Shown here: positions 9,196 through 21,669 of the stretch, one piece after another
Layout: each line of letters opens with the position of its first letter
Numbering within the stretch: position 1 is the stretch's first letter
Source of the DNA: Asterionellopsis glacialis
Taxonomy: Eukaryota > Bacillariophyta > Plagiogrammaphyceae > Rhaphoneidales > Asterionellopsidaceae
Direction: 5' to 3'
Length of the DNA: 31,082 nucleotides
Assembly (NCBI GenBank): GCA_014885115.2
Contig: WKLE02000346.1
Location: 1 to 31,082, forward strand
Program-made: the position numbers and the translations under genes
The notes under the pieces: generated by a model
What the model saw: only the letters and a program-made list of their open reading frames with translations
What the model was told of the DNA's origin: nothing
Database searches by the model: none

Positions 9196-10527
9196 TCATA
9201 CATTTAGTCGAAATGAACATTTCTGGCATGGCCTTGTTCTCAAACTTGCCACACGAACTTCTTCCTTATAATCTATTTCTCCTAGACGCTTCAAATATGT
9301 GAGGCTGTTCATGTCACTCCAATGATCTGAATCGCGGTACAGCCAGGACACCCAACCCAGGTGTTTGAAGGCACGTTCCCACTCCTCAGCTGATCCAACA
9401 GCGGCACAAGGCAACCCCGATTGCGACGAAACCTGCAACAACCAATTGCTGTCAGAACCATCAGTCCCCTGAGCTGCATTGGCCATGCCACAGAATAATG
9501 TAAATCTAGAAGGAATGTGAGTAGTTTCATTGTTGAAATTATTGACGGGAAAGACGTCAAGATCAACCATAGTGCCACCACCAGCAACGGCCATTGCAAG
9601 ATAACGAAAATAACAATTACGCATACTACCAAGAGAATGAGGGAGCTGATGAGTACGCTCTAAGATTCTATCAAGTGCTTCAACATATTCTTCAAACTTT
9701 GGATGTTTTTTAGCTGTTTCAAGTGTCAAAACTTCTGGTTCGTATCCTCGAGCAGCCCAAGTTGCCTTCCACTGTTCCTGAAGAATCGAATCATTCTTCT
9801 CCTCTCCTCGATCATTATTCGAATCTATAGGTGCCTCGTAAAACGCAAAGACACGGGAACGAGAAGGATCTCCTAGTTCTGCAGTATCACCACCAGCTTG
9901 AATGTCATCGTTAGTTGTATCGAAAAGAATATTCTTGTCTTTCACACTGTCCGACTCGGATGTACTTATTGTAGATGTTCCTTCTTCAGGATCCTGGAGA
10001 AACACGGGCATAGAGAAAAGTTCAGAATCAAAATCATCCATCGGTACTGATGCTGCACGCCTAATTCTTTCTGCCGTTTCTGCATCAATTCTTCTTTCCT
10101 GCATTTTTATCTTTCGAATCGTGTTTTGCATTGGTTTTGCCTCTTCTTTGGTATTTGCAGCCGTGGACACTTCTCCTTCTCTCATATTTTGAGAAGAACT
10201 GACTGGGCGCAATCGGCGCAAATGAGCATCTAAAACTGGGTTGCTGTGACGTTTTTGACCAACTTCCATGACACGTTTGAGATATTCATCAGCTGGGACA
10301 TCTAATTCACTTCTTTTGTAAAACTGAAAGACTGTATATTCGGCAGATGAATCATCCTTTTTTCCCTCGTTGCCAATCCTATTATCCACTTTTTGAACGT
10401 GTTCTGTGGGCATGTACAATATCCTTTGTACATGTTGATTCTCGGTAGCTTTTTGAATAACACAAACTGCTGCAGATACCCCCACCAAAGCAAGGGCAGC
10501 GGCTCGTAACTTCTGTCGCTTATTCAT
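9196..10527 (-). CDS. Type II membrane DXD-motif glycosyltransferase-like protein
   Basis: The frame encodes 443 aa. The N-terminus has a short basic stretch (NKRQKLR), then a hydrophobic anchor at about residues 9-24, the layout of a Golgi type II membrane enzyme. A long polar stem (about 25-260), rich in Ser/Glu/Asp, follows. The C-terminal part has a helix with GSMRNCYFRYLAMAVAGGG followed by TMVDLDVFP. Asp322-Leu-Asp324 is the DXD that binds a nucleotide sugar through Mn2+ in GT32-like and related sugar-binding regions. The Arg-x-x-Ala-x-x-x-x-GG-x-x-x-D-x-D arrangement is typical of that superfamily. I infer a glycan-extending transferase in the secretory pathway; donor and acceptor are unknown. 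The catalytic domain looks short and the final 22 residues are poorly protein-like, so the 3' end may be mis-modelled by a frameshift or an unrecognised intron. The gene is divergent from RPS24. Confidence 0.65.
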   Translation of the reverse strand: MNKRQKLRAAALALVGVSAAVCVIQKATENQHVQRILYMPTEHVQKVDNRIGNEGKKDDSSAEYTVFQFYKRSELDVPADEYLKRVMEVGQKRHSNPVLDAHLRRLRPVSSSQNMREGEVSTAANTKEEAKPMQNTIRKIKMQERRIDAETAERIRRAASVPMDDFDSELFSMPVFLQDPEEGTSTISTSESDSVKDKNILFDTTNDDIQAGGDTAELGDPSRSRVFAFYEAPIDSNNDRGEEKNDSILQEQWKATWAARGYEPEVLTLETAKKHPKFEEYVEALDRILERTHQLPHSLGSMRNCYFRYLAMAVAGGGTMVDLDVFPVNNFNNETTHIPSRFTLFCGMANAAQGTDGSDSNWLLQVSSQSGLPCAAVGSAEEWERAFKHLGWVSWLYRDSDHWSDMNSLTYLKRLGEIDYKEEVRVASLRTRPCQKCSFRLNV

Positions 10528-11114
10528 TGCTGCACCAGCAACTGTTTTGCTTTTAAAGGTGCAATGTTTTCTTGTCTAAGTGACTCCAGGTGATAATGCT
10601 TTCTCGTAAGTGCAAGCAGCATTCAAAGTACAGTATGTACCAGGTAACTCGAGGATTTCTCTTTTTTCTTTCCAACAAAAAATGTGACCCAGATTAGGAC
10701 GGTTTTTATCGTGTCTTCGCATTATGATGTACTAGAGTACCAGGTATTTACCAGTATTATTAATATGAGTATGTCTAAAACTGATCTGGTCATTGAAGCC
10801 TCTTTCTACTAGAGAGCAGATTCGTGATCGGAATTGCTCATGACTGAAGAACACATTTAATATTAACCTTAATACTTTTCAATGACAATGAATGTTGAGT
10901 CTGTCCTCGCAGCTCGCGGTATGTATGTCTGCCGTATTCGTGCGTGATAAACGCGCATGTTACCACTTACTGATCCATTACTTGAGTCTGTAAATCAATC
11001 CGTAAGAAGTGTACCGATGTCCACGAAGATCAACCTACCGGACACAGAGAGTGCATCCTTGTTTTTTTCCTCGACGCTTTACCACGATACTTCCCCAGCA
11101 CAGAGACTAGCAAG
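10528..11114. promoter_or_regulatory. Divergent promoter region between glycosyltransferase-like gene and RPS24
   Basis: This 587-bp interval separates two start codons facing away from each other, so it must contain both promoters and 5' UTRs. Exact TACCAGGTA 9-mers occur at 10638-10646 and 10738-10746. No TATA box or initiator can be fixed with confidence. Confidence 0.5.
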
Positions 11115-11977
11115 ATGAGCGACGGTGCCGTAGTTGTCAAGACACGCAAGTTTAAGCGCAATCCACTCCTTGCCCGGAGGCAGGTACGTTCATGATATCA
11201 ACAAAGACGACGATGTTTTACAACACGACAATTCCTTTGGCATAGAAGACGGCAGCAACGCTATCATTGAGGGAGACCTGGATGGTGGGACAGGCAACAT
11301 AACCTATTCCCCAACCGGACAGTGTATGCAGACGAGAATGGGACGAAAGCGGAAGAAACTTGTGTCCAGCGAAATGAACTTGAAGATGACGACTCGAAGA
11401 CGACGGGATAGGAGCCCTTAAGTGTCAACACCGAAAAATTAGGATTTTGTGTGTGGCGGTGTCAACAAGGAAAGAGTTACCACGGTTGAAGTAAATGCAA
11501 ACTAAACCTTTTACATATTGTTCACTCACCTTATCGTTTACTCTTCGTATTTTTTGTTGCACTCTTGATAATCTTTACTATACGCGAATGGAACTAATTA
11601 ATGATTGTACCGAATTGGAATTATGAATTCAGATGATTGTGGATGTTATCCATCCCGGTCGTGCCACCGTTCCAAAGGAAGAATTGGCAGAGGTTGTTAG
11701 CGGCATGTACAAGGCCGATGCTAAGCTCACTGTTCTTTTTGGTTTCCGTACCAAGTTCGGTGGAGGAAAGTCTACTGGTTTCTGCGTAATTTATGACAGT
11801 GAGGAATCTATGATCAAATTCGAACCCAAGCACCGTATGGTCCGCAAGGGACTTACCGAAAAGGTCGAAAGATCTCGCAAGGCCATCAAGGAGGGCAAGA
11901 ACAAGGGAAAGAAGATTCGCGGTACTGGTGCATCTATTGCCAAGCACAAGGCCAAGCGTGCTGCCCAACAAGAGTAA
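11115..11977 (+). CDS. RPS24: 40S ribosomal protein S24 (eS24), two exons
   Basis: I join 11115-11183 and 11633-11977 into a 137-aa protein. The 449-nt intron has a GTACGT donor after codon 23 and a TTCAG acceptor, phase 0. Exon 1 gives the N-terminal strand with KTRKFKRNPLLARRQ. Exon 2 starts at MIVDVIHPGRATVPK and includes LFGFRTKFGGGKSTGFCVIYDS, the family signature, and EPKHRMVRKGL. It ends in the Lys/Arg-rich tail usual for the family. The length fits (human eS24 is about 133 aa). The protein is a structural component of the small cytosolic ribosomal subunit and takes part in pre-rRNA processing in other eukaryotes. An early intron is common in ribosomal protein genes. Confidence 0.95.
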
Positions 11978-12945
11978 ATTTTTACATCGCAATAAAAGAA
12001 AACCAATAAATTCTACACAAAGGACAGTTCTCTTGTATTTTGTTGATCTTCAATCTTTTTGTTCAGTTTTTCCTTTGTGAAGTTGTGAGTTGTTGTTCGA
12101 CTGATAATATTCTTTGAATGCAGCCAGCACTATTTTTAGGGTTTTGCATGTAAGTCATAGCCAATGGTGGCAACATCTTTCAACCCCTTTGTAAAATTTA
12201 CTTGGACAACGGCAACATATATTGGCACTTCAAACTTTTTCACTGCGTGCGGGAGCCATTCCTACGTTATCGACTAGCTTCTTAAGGTAGAGACAGACAG
12301 TTTGTTTGACACAAAGCATGGGAGTTGGTCTTGTCCTCCCTGTCCTCAATTCATTCATCACTTGCCACGCCCCACACACGAACACGGATGAGCGGACAAA
12401 CGGGTACACATATTAAATATTTTTAATACATATTATTGTCATACTTTTTAGTACGTTCTGTCCGCCGCCAGATGGAGTTTTGCTTTGTGGCGGATTGGGC
12501 GATGATGAAAGCATGACCAGAGCATGACGCACCAAGTTTCATAGCAAGATGGATGCGTACCGGAAGCACGACGTACACTCTTTTGAATCTGAGAATTCGA
12601 GAATACTGAAAATGAAATTCCCTGATTTGGCTTTTTTCAAGATAATTATGTCGTGTATTTGAATAGAATCTGGAACTATACTAAAATTAATTGTTAGGGT
12701 TCGCATTATTTCGAATGATCCAAACTTTGAAACTCTTGAAACAGACAAGCATCAACAGAATCTCGGGTCAATTTATCGACAGACACTGTAGTTCCTACAT
12801 AGGACTGGTACTGGCTTGGTTCTTTGTTTCTACACAGCAGATCTTTGATGCGACGACACAGGCCTTTTTTCTCAAACACATTGATTATAAAAACAAAGCA
12901 AGTGCCGATAGAGGTTGCGTCTGGACAACAAACAACAAACTGGAA
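11978..12945. other. Intergenic/5' UTR region upstream of biotin synthase
   Basis: This holds the 3' UTR of RPS24 and the promoter and leader of biotin synthase. The frame of biotin synthase stays open upstream to an ATG at 12691, but the extra 85 codons look non-coding (see findings). No repeat or RNA gene is recognised. Confidence 0.4.
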
Positions 12946-14229
12946 ATGGCGTCAACTGCTAGACTACTGAAAACTTCGGCGACGACATTGGTTCGCAGGT
13001 CGGTTGCAAAGAGTTCCTTCCGAACAAGCGCCAGGGCCTTTTCAACAGCTCCTCAAAAAATTGTTGTAGACAAGTATGTAGCAAATGGAGGTAGTGGATC
13101 CGATGCCGAGCGATTGCCCAACGATGTGCATGAACGTAATGCTCTTTACGAAGAAGAAGAAGCCAGGACGATGGGAGGAGTGACTGCACAGGTTCGTCAT
13201 GACTGGACGAAGCCAGAAATTGCTGAAATTTATAATCTTCCCTTTTACGATCTCATGTACAAGGCTTCCACTGTACACCGTATGTACTGGAATCCTGCGG
13301 AAGTACAACAGTGTACCCTTCTTTCCATCAAAACTGGTGGTTGTACCGAGGATTGTTCTTACTGCTCTCAATCAACTCGCCATAAAACATTTGTCAAACC
13401 TACTCCTACCATGAAGGTGCAAGAAGTACTTGAGGCTGCTCGTCGTGCCAAGGAGGCCGGATCTACTCGCTTCTGCATGGGAGCTGCCTGGAGGGAACTT
13501 GGTAACAAGAAAAATGCGTTCAACCATATTCTGGATATGGTCAAGGGAGTCAACGGCATGGGACTAGAAGTTTGCTGCACCCTTGGTATGCTCAATGCTG
13601 ATCAAGCGAAGCAGCTCAAAGAGGCTGGCCTTACAGCATACAATCACAATCTCGACACGAGCCCTGAACATTATCCCAAGGTTATCACCACCCGTACATA
13701 CGAAGATCGTCTTCAGACCATTGCCAATGTGAGAGATGCCGGTATTAGTGTTTGTTGTGGTGGAATCCTAGGTCTTGGCGAAGAGGATAACGACCGCGTC
13801 GGTCTTTTGCATGTTCTCGCAACCTTACCCGAACACCCTGAGTCGGTTCCCATTAATGCGCTCGTTTCTGTTGAAGGAACACCACTTGGAGATGAAGATG
13901 ATATTGATAATGTCGACGCGTTTGATATGGCACGAATGATTGCAACTGCACGTATTGTTATGCCACGCACTATGGTTCGTTTATCGGCTGGACGTCTTTC
14001 CTTCAGTGATGCAGAACAGTTCCTTATGTTTCAGGCAGGTGCCAACTCCATCTTCAATGGAGATAAGCTTCTTACCACCGACAACCCTGAATTTGACGAA
14101 GACCAAAAATTATTTCAAAAGCTTGGATTCAGTGGAAAGCCTGCGCACAAGGGTCCTCTTGTAGCACCTGCCGAAGCTGATGGCGAAGTTGTCATCACCA
14201 AGGTTGAGGCTAAACAACAGTTTGCCTAA
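12946..14229 (+). CDS. bioB: Biotin synthase, mitochondrial, radical SAM enzyme
   Basis: From the ATG at 12946 the protein is 427 aa. It converts dethiobiotin to biotin, inserting sulfur by S-adenosylmethionine radical chemistry. The first 37 or so residues are rich in Arg, Ser, Thr and Ala without acids, a classical mitochondrial presequence; mitochondria are the known site of this step in plants. The [4Fe-4S] cluster motif is CTEDCSYC with Cys133, Cys137 and Cys140. Candidates for the [2Fe-2S] ligands are Cys177 (RFCMGAAWR), Cys210 (EVCCTLG), Cys270 (SVCCGGILGLGE) and Arg345 of RLSAGR. ALVSVEGTPLGD and FQAGANSIFNGDKLLTT are further family signatures. A C-terminal extension of about 30 residues is weakly conserved. 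I chose 12946 rather than the in-frame ATG at 12691 because the presequence then lies at the N-terminus. The gene has no introns and converges with the YebC-like gene. Confidence 0.95.
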   Translation: MASTARLLKTSATTLVRRSVAKSSFRTSARAFSTAPQKIVVDKYVANGGSGSDAERLPNDVHERNALYEEEEARTMGGVTAQVRHDWTKPEIAEIYNLPFYDLMYKASTVHRMYWNPAEVQQCTLLSIKTGGCTEDCSYCSQSTRHKTFVKPTPTMKVQEVLEAARRAKEAGSTRFCMGAAWRELGNKKNAFNHILDMVKGVNGMGLEVCCTLGMLNADQAKQLKEAGLTAYNHNLDTSPEHYPKVITTRTYEDRLQTIANVRDAGISVCCGGILGLGEEDNDRVGLLHVLATLPEHPESVPINALVSVEGTPLGDEDDIDNVDAFDMARMIATARIVMPRTMVRLSAGRLSFSDAEQFLMFQAGANSIFNGDKLLTTDNPEFDEDQKLFQKLGFSGKPAHKGPLVAPAEADGEVVITKVEAKQQFA

Positions 14230-14447
14230 ATGTTGATTAAATTTTGGGCCATGTTTGAAAAAGGAGAAGGGGTCGAAATACAGCATAGAGGATAAAAATG
14301 TCGTGTTGTAATATACGTATAAAATGATTGCTACTTTAGTCGCATAAAATATTCGTTCATCCTTTGTTAACTACAAATCTAAAAGTCTATCACTGATGTC
14401 GTGCAGTTGTTCCTGGAGTTTGATGAATCTAGTAGAGTATGAAAAGT

Positions 14448-15559
14448 TTAATTTGACATGTTGTGTTCAACACTGTCAACATCGTCCAAGTCCTCCAAAG
14501 CGTCGACAATATCCATGTTCTTCTCAAATTCTTCTTCTGTGCATTCAACTGGGGCTTTGGATACATATACTAAAGAAATCTTGGCATCAGTATGTCCAAG
14601 AGAGTTGACTGCTTCCAACATCATCGCAGCTTCCTTAGGGTCTGTGTAAATGATACTTGTGCCCTCTGCGTCACCCTGATATCAAAATTTACACAAAAGT
14701 AAGCATTCCATTAGCAAGCGAAAAATGAGTTGAAAGGCATGATTAAGCCGGTACAGAGTGTTAATGCTCTTGCCACTAGCGATGTACGTACCGGCACAAG
14801 TTCCATATCATCACATCCAGCCTCAATAGCAGCCATTAGTAATTCTTCTTCGTCCAGTTCTGCAGCAACCTCAACCTTACCCTTGCGATCATACATGAAT
14901 AAAACAGAACCAGATTCCGCAATCTTCCCGTTTCGTTTTCCCACCGTTGACTTTACATCAGCAGTAGCACGATTGGCATTGTCAGACAAAACGTTGATAA
15001 CAAAGGATGCGCCACCAAATCCGTAAGCTTCAAAGGTGGATTCGGCAAAGTCTCCGACATTGGCTTCCGACGCCCTTTTGATTGCGCGATTGATATTCTT
15101 TTTAAAAGGTGAAAGAAACAAAAACCTGTTAGAAACATATGTTTTTTTTTAAAAGTTTCGTGAAACGGCATGTCATTAGTAATCAATTCATCAAAAACTG
15201 TATAACAAAATGCTTACATCAATTGGAACACTATTGGCCTTTGCCTGTTTGATCAATTCTCCAAGAGCACGATTTGCATTGGGATCTGGTGAACCCCCTT
15301 GCTTGACAGCCATAATAATTTTCTTTCCGTAGATTGCGTTTGTTTTCGCTTTTTTCGCATCTGTCTTTCCCTTAGTTGCGGCACGAACAGCAGCAGCACG
15401 TCCCATAAAAAGTGGTGATAGCCGAGCAGTTTCTTGAGACTGTGGTGTTTCACTAGTGATAGCACCTACAGGTCGGGCATACTGTTTGTTGGAAACAAAG
15501 GTGAAAGCCGATCCACTTCCTACTAGACAAGTGGCAAGAATTGCATTGACAAACTTCAT
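14448..15559 (-). CDS. yebC: YebC/TACO1-family regulator, plastid-targeted, three exons
   Basis: I join exons 15559-15218, 15097-14792 and 14675-14448 (introns of 120 and 116 nt, GT-AG, phase 0) into 291 aa. The YebC signature is clear: GRAAAVRAATKGKTDAKKAK, then GGSPDPNANRALGELIKQAKANSVP, INRAIKRASE, and YGFGGASFVINVLSDNANRATADVKS. The acidic C-terminal domain ends DDVDSVEHNMSN. YebC proteins act in bacteria as transcription regulators or translation factors, and mitochondrial TACO1 aids translation of COX1. Residues 1-18 form a signal peptide ending GSGSA, followed by Phe. That Ala|Phe junction is the diatom bipartite plastid-targeting motif, and the next 30 residues would be the transit peptide. 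I infer action on plastid transcription or ribosome stalling. It converges with biotin synthase, with 218 bp between. Confidence 0.9.
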
Positions 15560-16623
15560 CTTGGAACAGTATGGGTTGATATATTTTTCAGAAGAGAAAG
15601 AAGATTCTTTGAGCAGATGGGGATGTTTGAATGCAGGTCCTAGAGTGCGACTGTGTTCCTCTCTCTAGGCCTAGACGGAGACAGCTGGCAACTGGACCGA
15701 TAGTGATTTCTTGCGTGTTTTTGTTCTTTTGGAAGGGCACTCAGAGGGGGAGAGAGTTCCATCTCGCCTGTGTCTTGATATCTTCCCACACCCCGTGAAA
15801 AAGTACGTCATCCCAGAGGCTTTTTCACAGTGTTTCACTCGCCTCCCCACCAATAAATATCTAATCGAGTCTGATTATTCCTGTGACACATTAGCCGTCT
15901 GAACGTCTGTACGATATTTTTGTTGGTACATCACAGAAATAATAATAATGAGCAAAAAATCAAACATGAAGATAATCTACGAAGATCATACCAACTAGTC
16001 TAGACTACCCGGAACTATCTGTATGATACTCTTGTTGGCAAAGCACAATTAATAAAACTTGAAAGCCTAATCCAATTCACGATAGACGACTACCCGATAC
16101 TCTTAAAATGTCGAGGAATATTACCAGGTATACTAACTAAATGGTGCCGATACTGCCTGTATGCATGGAACCCAGCGACTTATTGAATTTTCAGTATGAT
16201 CTGCTGCTTATAAAGTACTTGCCAAATTGAAGCAGGTATGGTAGATGCCAGGCATTACAGCAGAATGCGACAGCGATATTCAAGCAATGCAGACAAAGTT
16301 CAAATTCTTCTTTTTAAGATAATTCGAGATAAATCAAATACAGAATGGCTACATTGTCCTACACTTTCTTGCTTGTCATAATTTATTGTTACTTTTCTTT
16401 GTGGTGTACTGCCAAAGAACTCTGCCTTTTCGTTGTTAAACTCACCAGACAAGCTTTTGTTTTCTTTCTCCTGGCTTCTCTGTATGAGCTAAAAGCCAAT
16501 GTCTTTTGATTTCAATTTGACCAGTGGCTCACAAAATATGCCATTCCCTCCATTTTATTGTGTACCTATATTTTTTACAAAGTTCCAAACGCTTCCTTCA
16601 ACCACAGAATAACATTGACCGCC
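15560..16623. other. Intergenic region upstream of YebC-like gene
   Basis: No gene is recognised. A perfect 12-bp palindrome TCTAGGCCTAGA lies at 15664-15675, and an exact TACCAGGTA 9-mer at 16122-16130. The stretch carries the YebC-like gene promoter near 15560-15700. Confidence 0.4.
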
Positions 16624-16993
16624 ATGAGGAAACGAGCCGCAAAACCATGTGAGACTACAGTACCATACTGGCCAAATCTTCGACTAGTACTTATAAATAC
16701 GCCTTCTNNNNNNNNNNNNNNNNNNNNNNNNNNNNNNNNNNNNNNNNNNNNNNNNNNNNNNNNNNNNNNNNNNNCACCATGGCGATCTTGTCAATGAACC
16801 CTCCAAGCATGAAACATTGTTGGGCGACTTTGCCATCTCTATGGTACAAAACTTTAACGATGTTTCTTCTGGAATGGTGAATGAAATACGTTGCTCCGTG
16901 CTCTTCCGGGAAGTTTGTGATAATTTAAAAAAAGCTCTAATCAGCCATCTACAACCAAGTTTGCTAAAACTTAAACCCTGCATAACACAATAG
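16624..16993 (+). CDS. Unidentified gene interrupted by an assembly gap (3' end visible)
   Basis: Right of the gap, a frame is open from 16775 to a TAG at 16991-16993 (72 codons). It has amphipathic-helix character: acidic and Leu/Val/Ile-rich, with a VCDNLKKALISHLQPSLLKL-like end. Left of the gap, an ATG at 16624 opens a 28-codon frame (MRKRAAKPCETTVPYW...) running into the Ns. The two frames do not match across the 67 Ns as written, so the gap length is arbitrary, an intron lies there, or the left part is unrelated. The stop falls one base before the stop codon of the minus-strand gene at 16995, a tail-to-tail arrangement with essentially no spacer. No family is recognised. The opposite strand is also open here, so coding on + is inferred from composition only. 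Confidence 0.4.
16708..16774. other. Assembly gap (67 N)
   Basis: A run of 67 undetermined bases. It interrupts the possible + strand gene at 16624-16993, and its stated length may not be the true one. Confidence 1.
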
Positions 16994-16994
16994 A

Positions 16995-18743
16995 TTACGC
17001 TGCATCCCACCATATCTGAAGCACAGCTCTTACGCCAAACCGAGTAGGCAAACGACAACGGTTATTTTCCTGACCCCCAGTTGATACGACAATACGCCCC
17101 ACTGAACTATCAATAGTTACGCCACGGCGAATCTTTTTACGAGGATTTGCGTTGGAACGATGATTGTCAATATATAAGGAGTTGCCGCCTGCAAAGTCTT
17201 TCTTTGCCTCGGAAAGATGTATGGAAGTGAGAATTTTAAATCGGGGATCGACTTCCATGTCTGACAAAACTATGCACGGGTCGCGAAAGGGTTCAGTTGC
17301 AAAGGGTGGCGGTAGCGAATACGCCGCCATGTCGTTTTGTCGTTTATTGGTTTCAAGCCAATCAAAATAGACTGTCCGATTGAAAGACCTTGATAGTAGA
17401 TTGGAACTTTCTTCAAATTGGTACATTGGTACACCAGCAGCGTCCATGGGCAAAGCAACGCTGACTCGAAAGGCAACTGGTTGGACTGAATCTGACACTC
17501 CGTATGACCTAAATAACAGATCTTTCAACTGCTCCAATAATTGCCTATGATGTTTTTGGAGAAATAATGTATCGTAATGAATATCATTGTGATCCCAGCC
17601 GCTTTCAACTAAGGAAGCAGCCATTAGAAGAGATTTCTCCACACTGTCATTCGATACGATTCCATCGTGGACTCCCCGAAAACACAAGTCATTGATTGGA
17701 TTTTTGCAATTTTTTTCATTCTCATTGGTAGTGGATACATCCTGTAATACATTTCGATCATCATTCAGGGAAGCGTGGCAAGGTAAGAACCATGTCACAT
17801 TGATACTTTCTGAGGTTGGAATATGTAAAACACCATCGGCACAATTTACTTTCTTTTTCCAAAGTGGAATTCCCGTGAACCACAGATAGTCCTTGGGTTC
17901 GTCACGATGAAAGGAAGGGCACTCATTAGCATGTTGCGTAATATTGCGGATGTGAACCAACTCTTCGAGTAGTCTCTGTGCAGATGTATGTGGGTCTGGA
18001 GAATGATGCGAAAGAAGGGGTAGAGTTTGAAGCATAATGCAGACAAATGCTGTCACCACCGCCAACACTGCGAAACATATCCGTCTGAATGTCAGGTTTA
18101 CGACATTTTGCTCTCCCCGTGCCATATCTATCACTTGCAATTCATCTTCGGCAACACCCTCTCGCTCATATCGTTGCACTGATCTTGCTACAGCTTGTTC
18201 AGCCTCAGTTTCTTCTCGTTCCAACCATTGACGTTCTTCCTCTTCGTCATTTTGCACCCCAGCATTTGCAGCTACTGCCACTGGTAATGGAGCAAGTCCA
18301 AGGCGAGGAGGACCATTGTCGACAGGAGGAGCAGCGTCTTGTTGCGGTTGAAATGCAGCTTGTGGATGCGGAAAAGGACGGTCGTCATTGTCTCCATCCT
18401 CGTCGTCTTGGTTGTCTGTCAAAACAAGTCGCTCCGTTTCAGGATCCCATTCAGCTCCTCCACTCTCTATCAGTGATGCCCATTTTCGAATTTGTTTACG
18501 ACGTTGTTCAAATGCTTCTACTAATTCCTGATGCTCTTCCACGGTCTCCGGTATTTTGTTTGGGGGGATTTGACCCGTGTCCAAGAAATGGTCAATATCT
18601 TCAACTGTGAAGGATGCCCGACTTATTAACTCAATAATATCATCTAAATTATCAATATTTGGTCGAAACAGCCGAATTGGTTCAGACCAACTATTGGAAG
18701 AAGATTCCTTGGAAGAACTTTTCTTCCTAAAGGCGGCCGCCAT
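16995..18743 (-). CDS. Single-pass membrane protein with 2OG-Fe(II) oxygenase-like C-terminal domain
   Basis: The frame encodes 582 aa. Residues 1-50 are Ser/Lys-rich, then come a helical region (about 28-100) and an acidic, Pro/Gln-rich linker. A coiled Glu/Arg segment (about 165-205) precedes one transmembrane helix at about 222-244. The remainder would lie in the lumen or outside, with several Asn-X-Ser/Thr sites. The last 80 residues resemble the C-terminal half of a prolyl-4-hydroxylase-type double-stranded beta helix: DFAGGNSLYID, then GRIVVSTGGQEN (549-560) and GVRAVLQIWW (570-579). Arg572 matches the 2-oxoglutarate-binding Arg. Where active enzymes have the distal iron-binding His (EN-x-H), this one has Arg562 (ENNRC), and I find no clear His-x-Asp upstream. 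The architecture recalls human 2OGFOD3, a membrane-bound member. It may be a catalytically dead relative or a divergent enzyme. It diverges from gyrB. Confidence 0.6.
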   Translation of the reverse strand: MAAAFRKKSSSKESSSNSWSEPIRLFRPNIDNLDDIIELISRASFTVEDIDHFLDTGQIPPNKIPETVEEHQELVEAFEQRRKQIRKWASLIESGGAEWDPETERLVLTDNQDDEDGDNDDRPFPHPQAAFQPQQDAAPPVDNGPPRLGLAPLPVAVAANAGVQNDEEEERQWLEREETEAEQAVARSVQRYEREGVAEDELQVIDMARGEQNVVNLTFRRICFAVLAVVTAFVCIMLQTLPLLSHHSPDPHTSAQRLLEELVHIRNITQHANECPSFHRDEPKDYLWFTGIPLWKKKVNCADGVLHIPTSESINVTWFLPCHASLNDDRNVLQDVSTTNENEKNCKNPINDLCFRGVHDGIVSNDSVEKSLLMAASLVESGWDHNDIHYDTLFLQKHHRQLLEQLKDLLFRSYGVSDSVQPVAFRVSVALPMDAAGVPMYQFEESSNLLSRSFNRTVYFDWLETNKRQNDMAAYSLPPPFATEPFRDPCIVLSDMEVDPRFKILTSIHLSEAKKDFAGGNSLYIDNHRSNANPRKKIRRGVTIDSSVGRIVVSTGGQENNRCRLPTRFGVRAVLQIWWDAA

Positions 18744-21607
<2,864 letters not shown>

Positions 21608-21669
21608 ATAATAGAATAGGCTAACAAAAATTTAACCCTAAATAAGTTACATATTATAGCCAAGAAAAA

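Noticed and set aside
11184..11632. Possible intronic C/D snoRNA in RPS24
   Set aside because: Partial GATGACGA-like words occur, but no paired C and D boxes with a terminal stem were seen.
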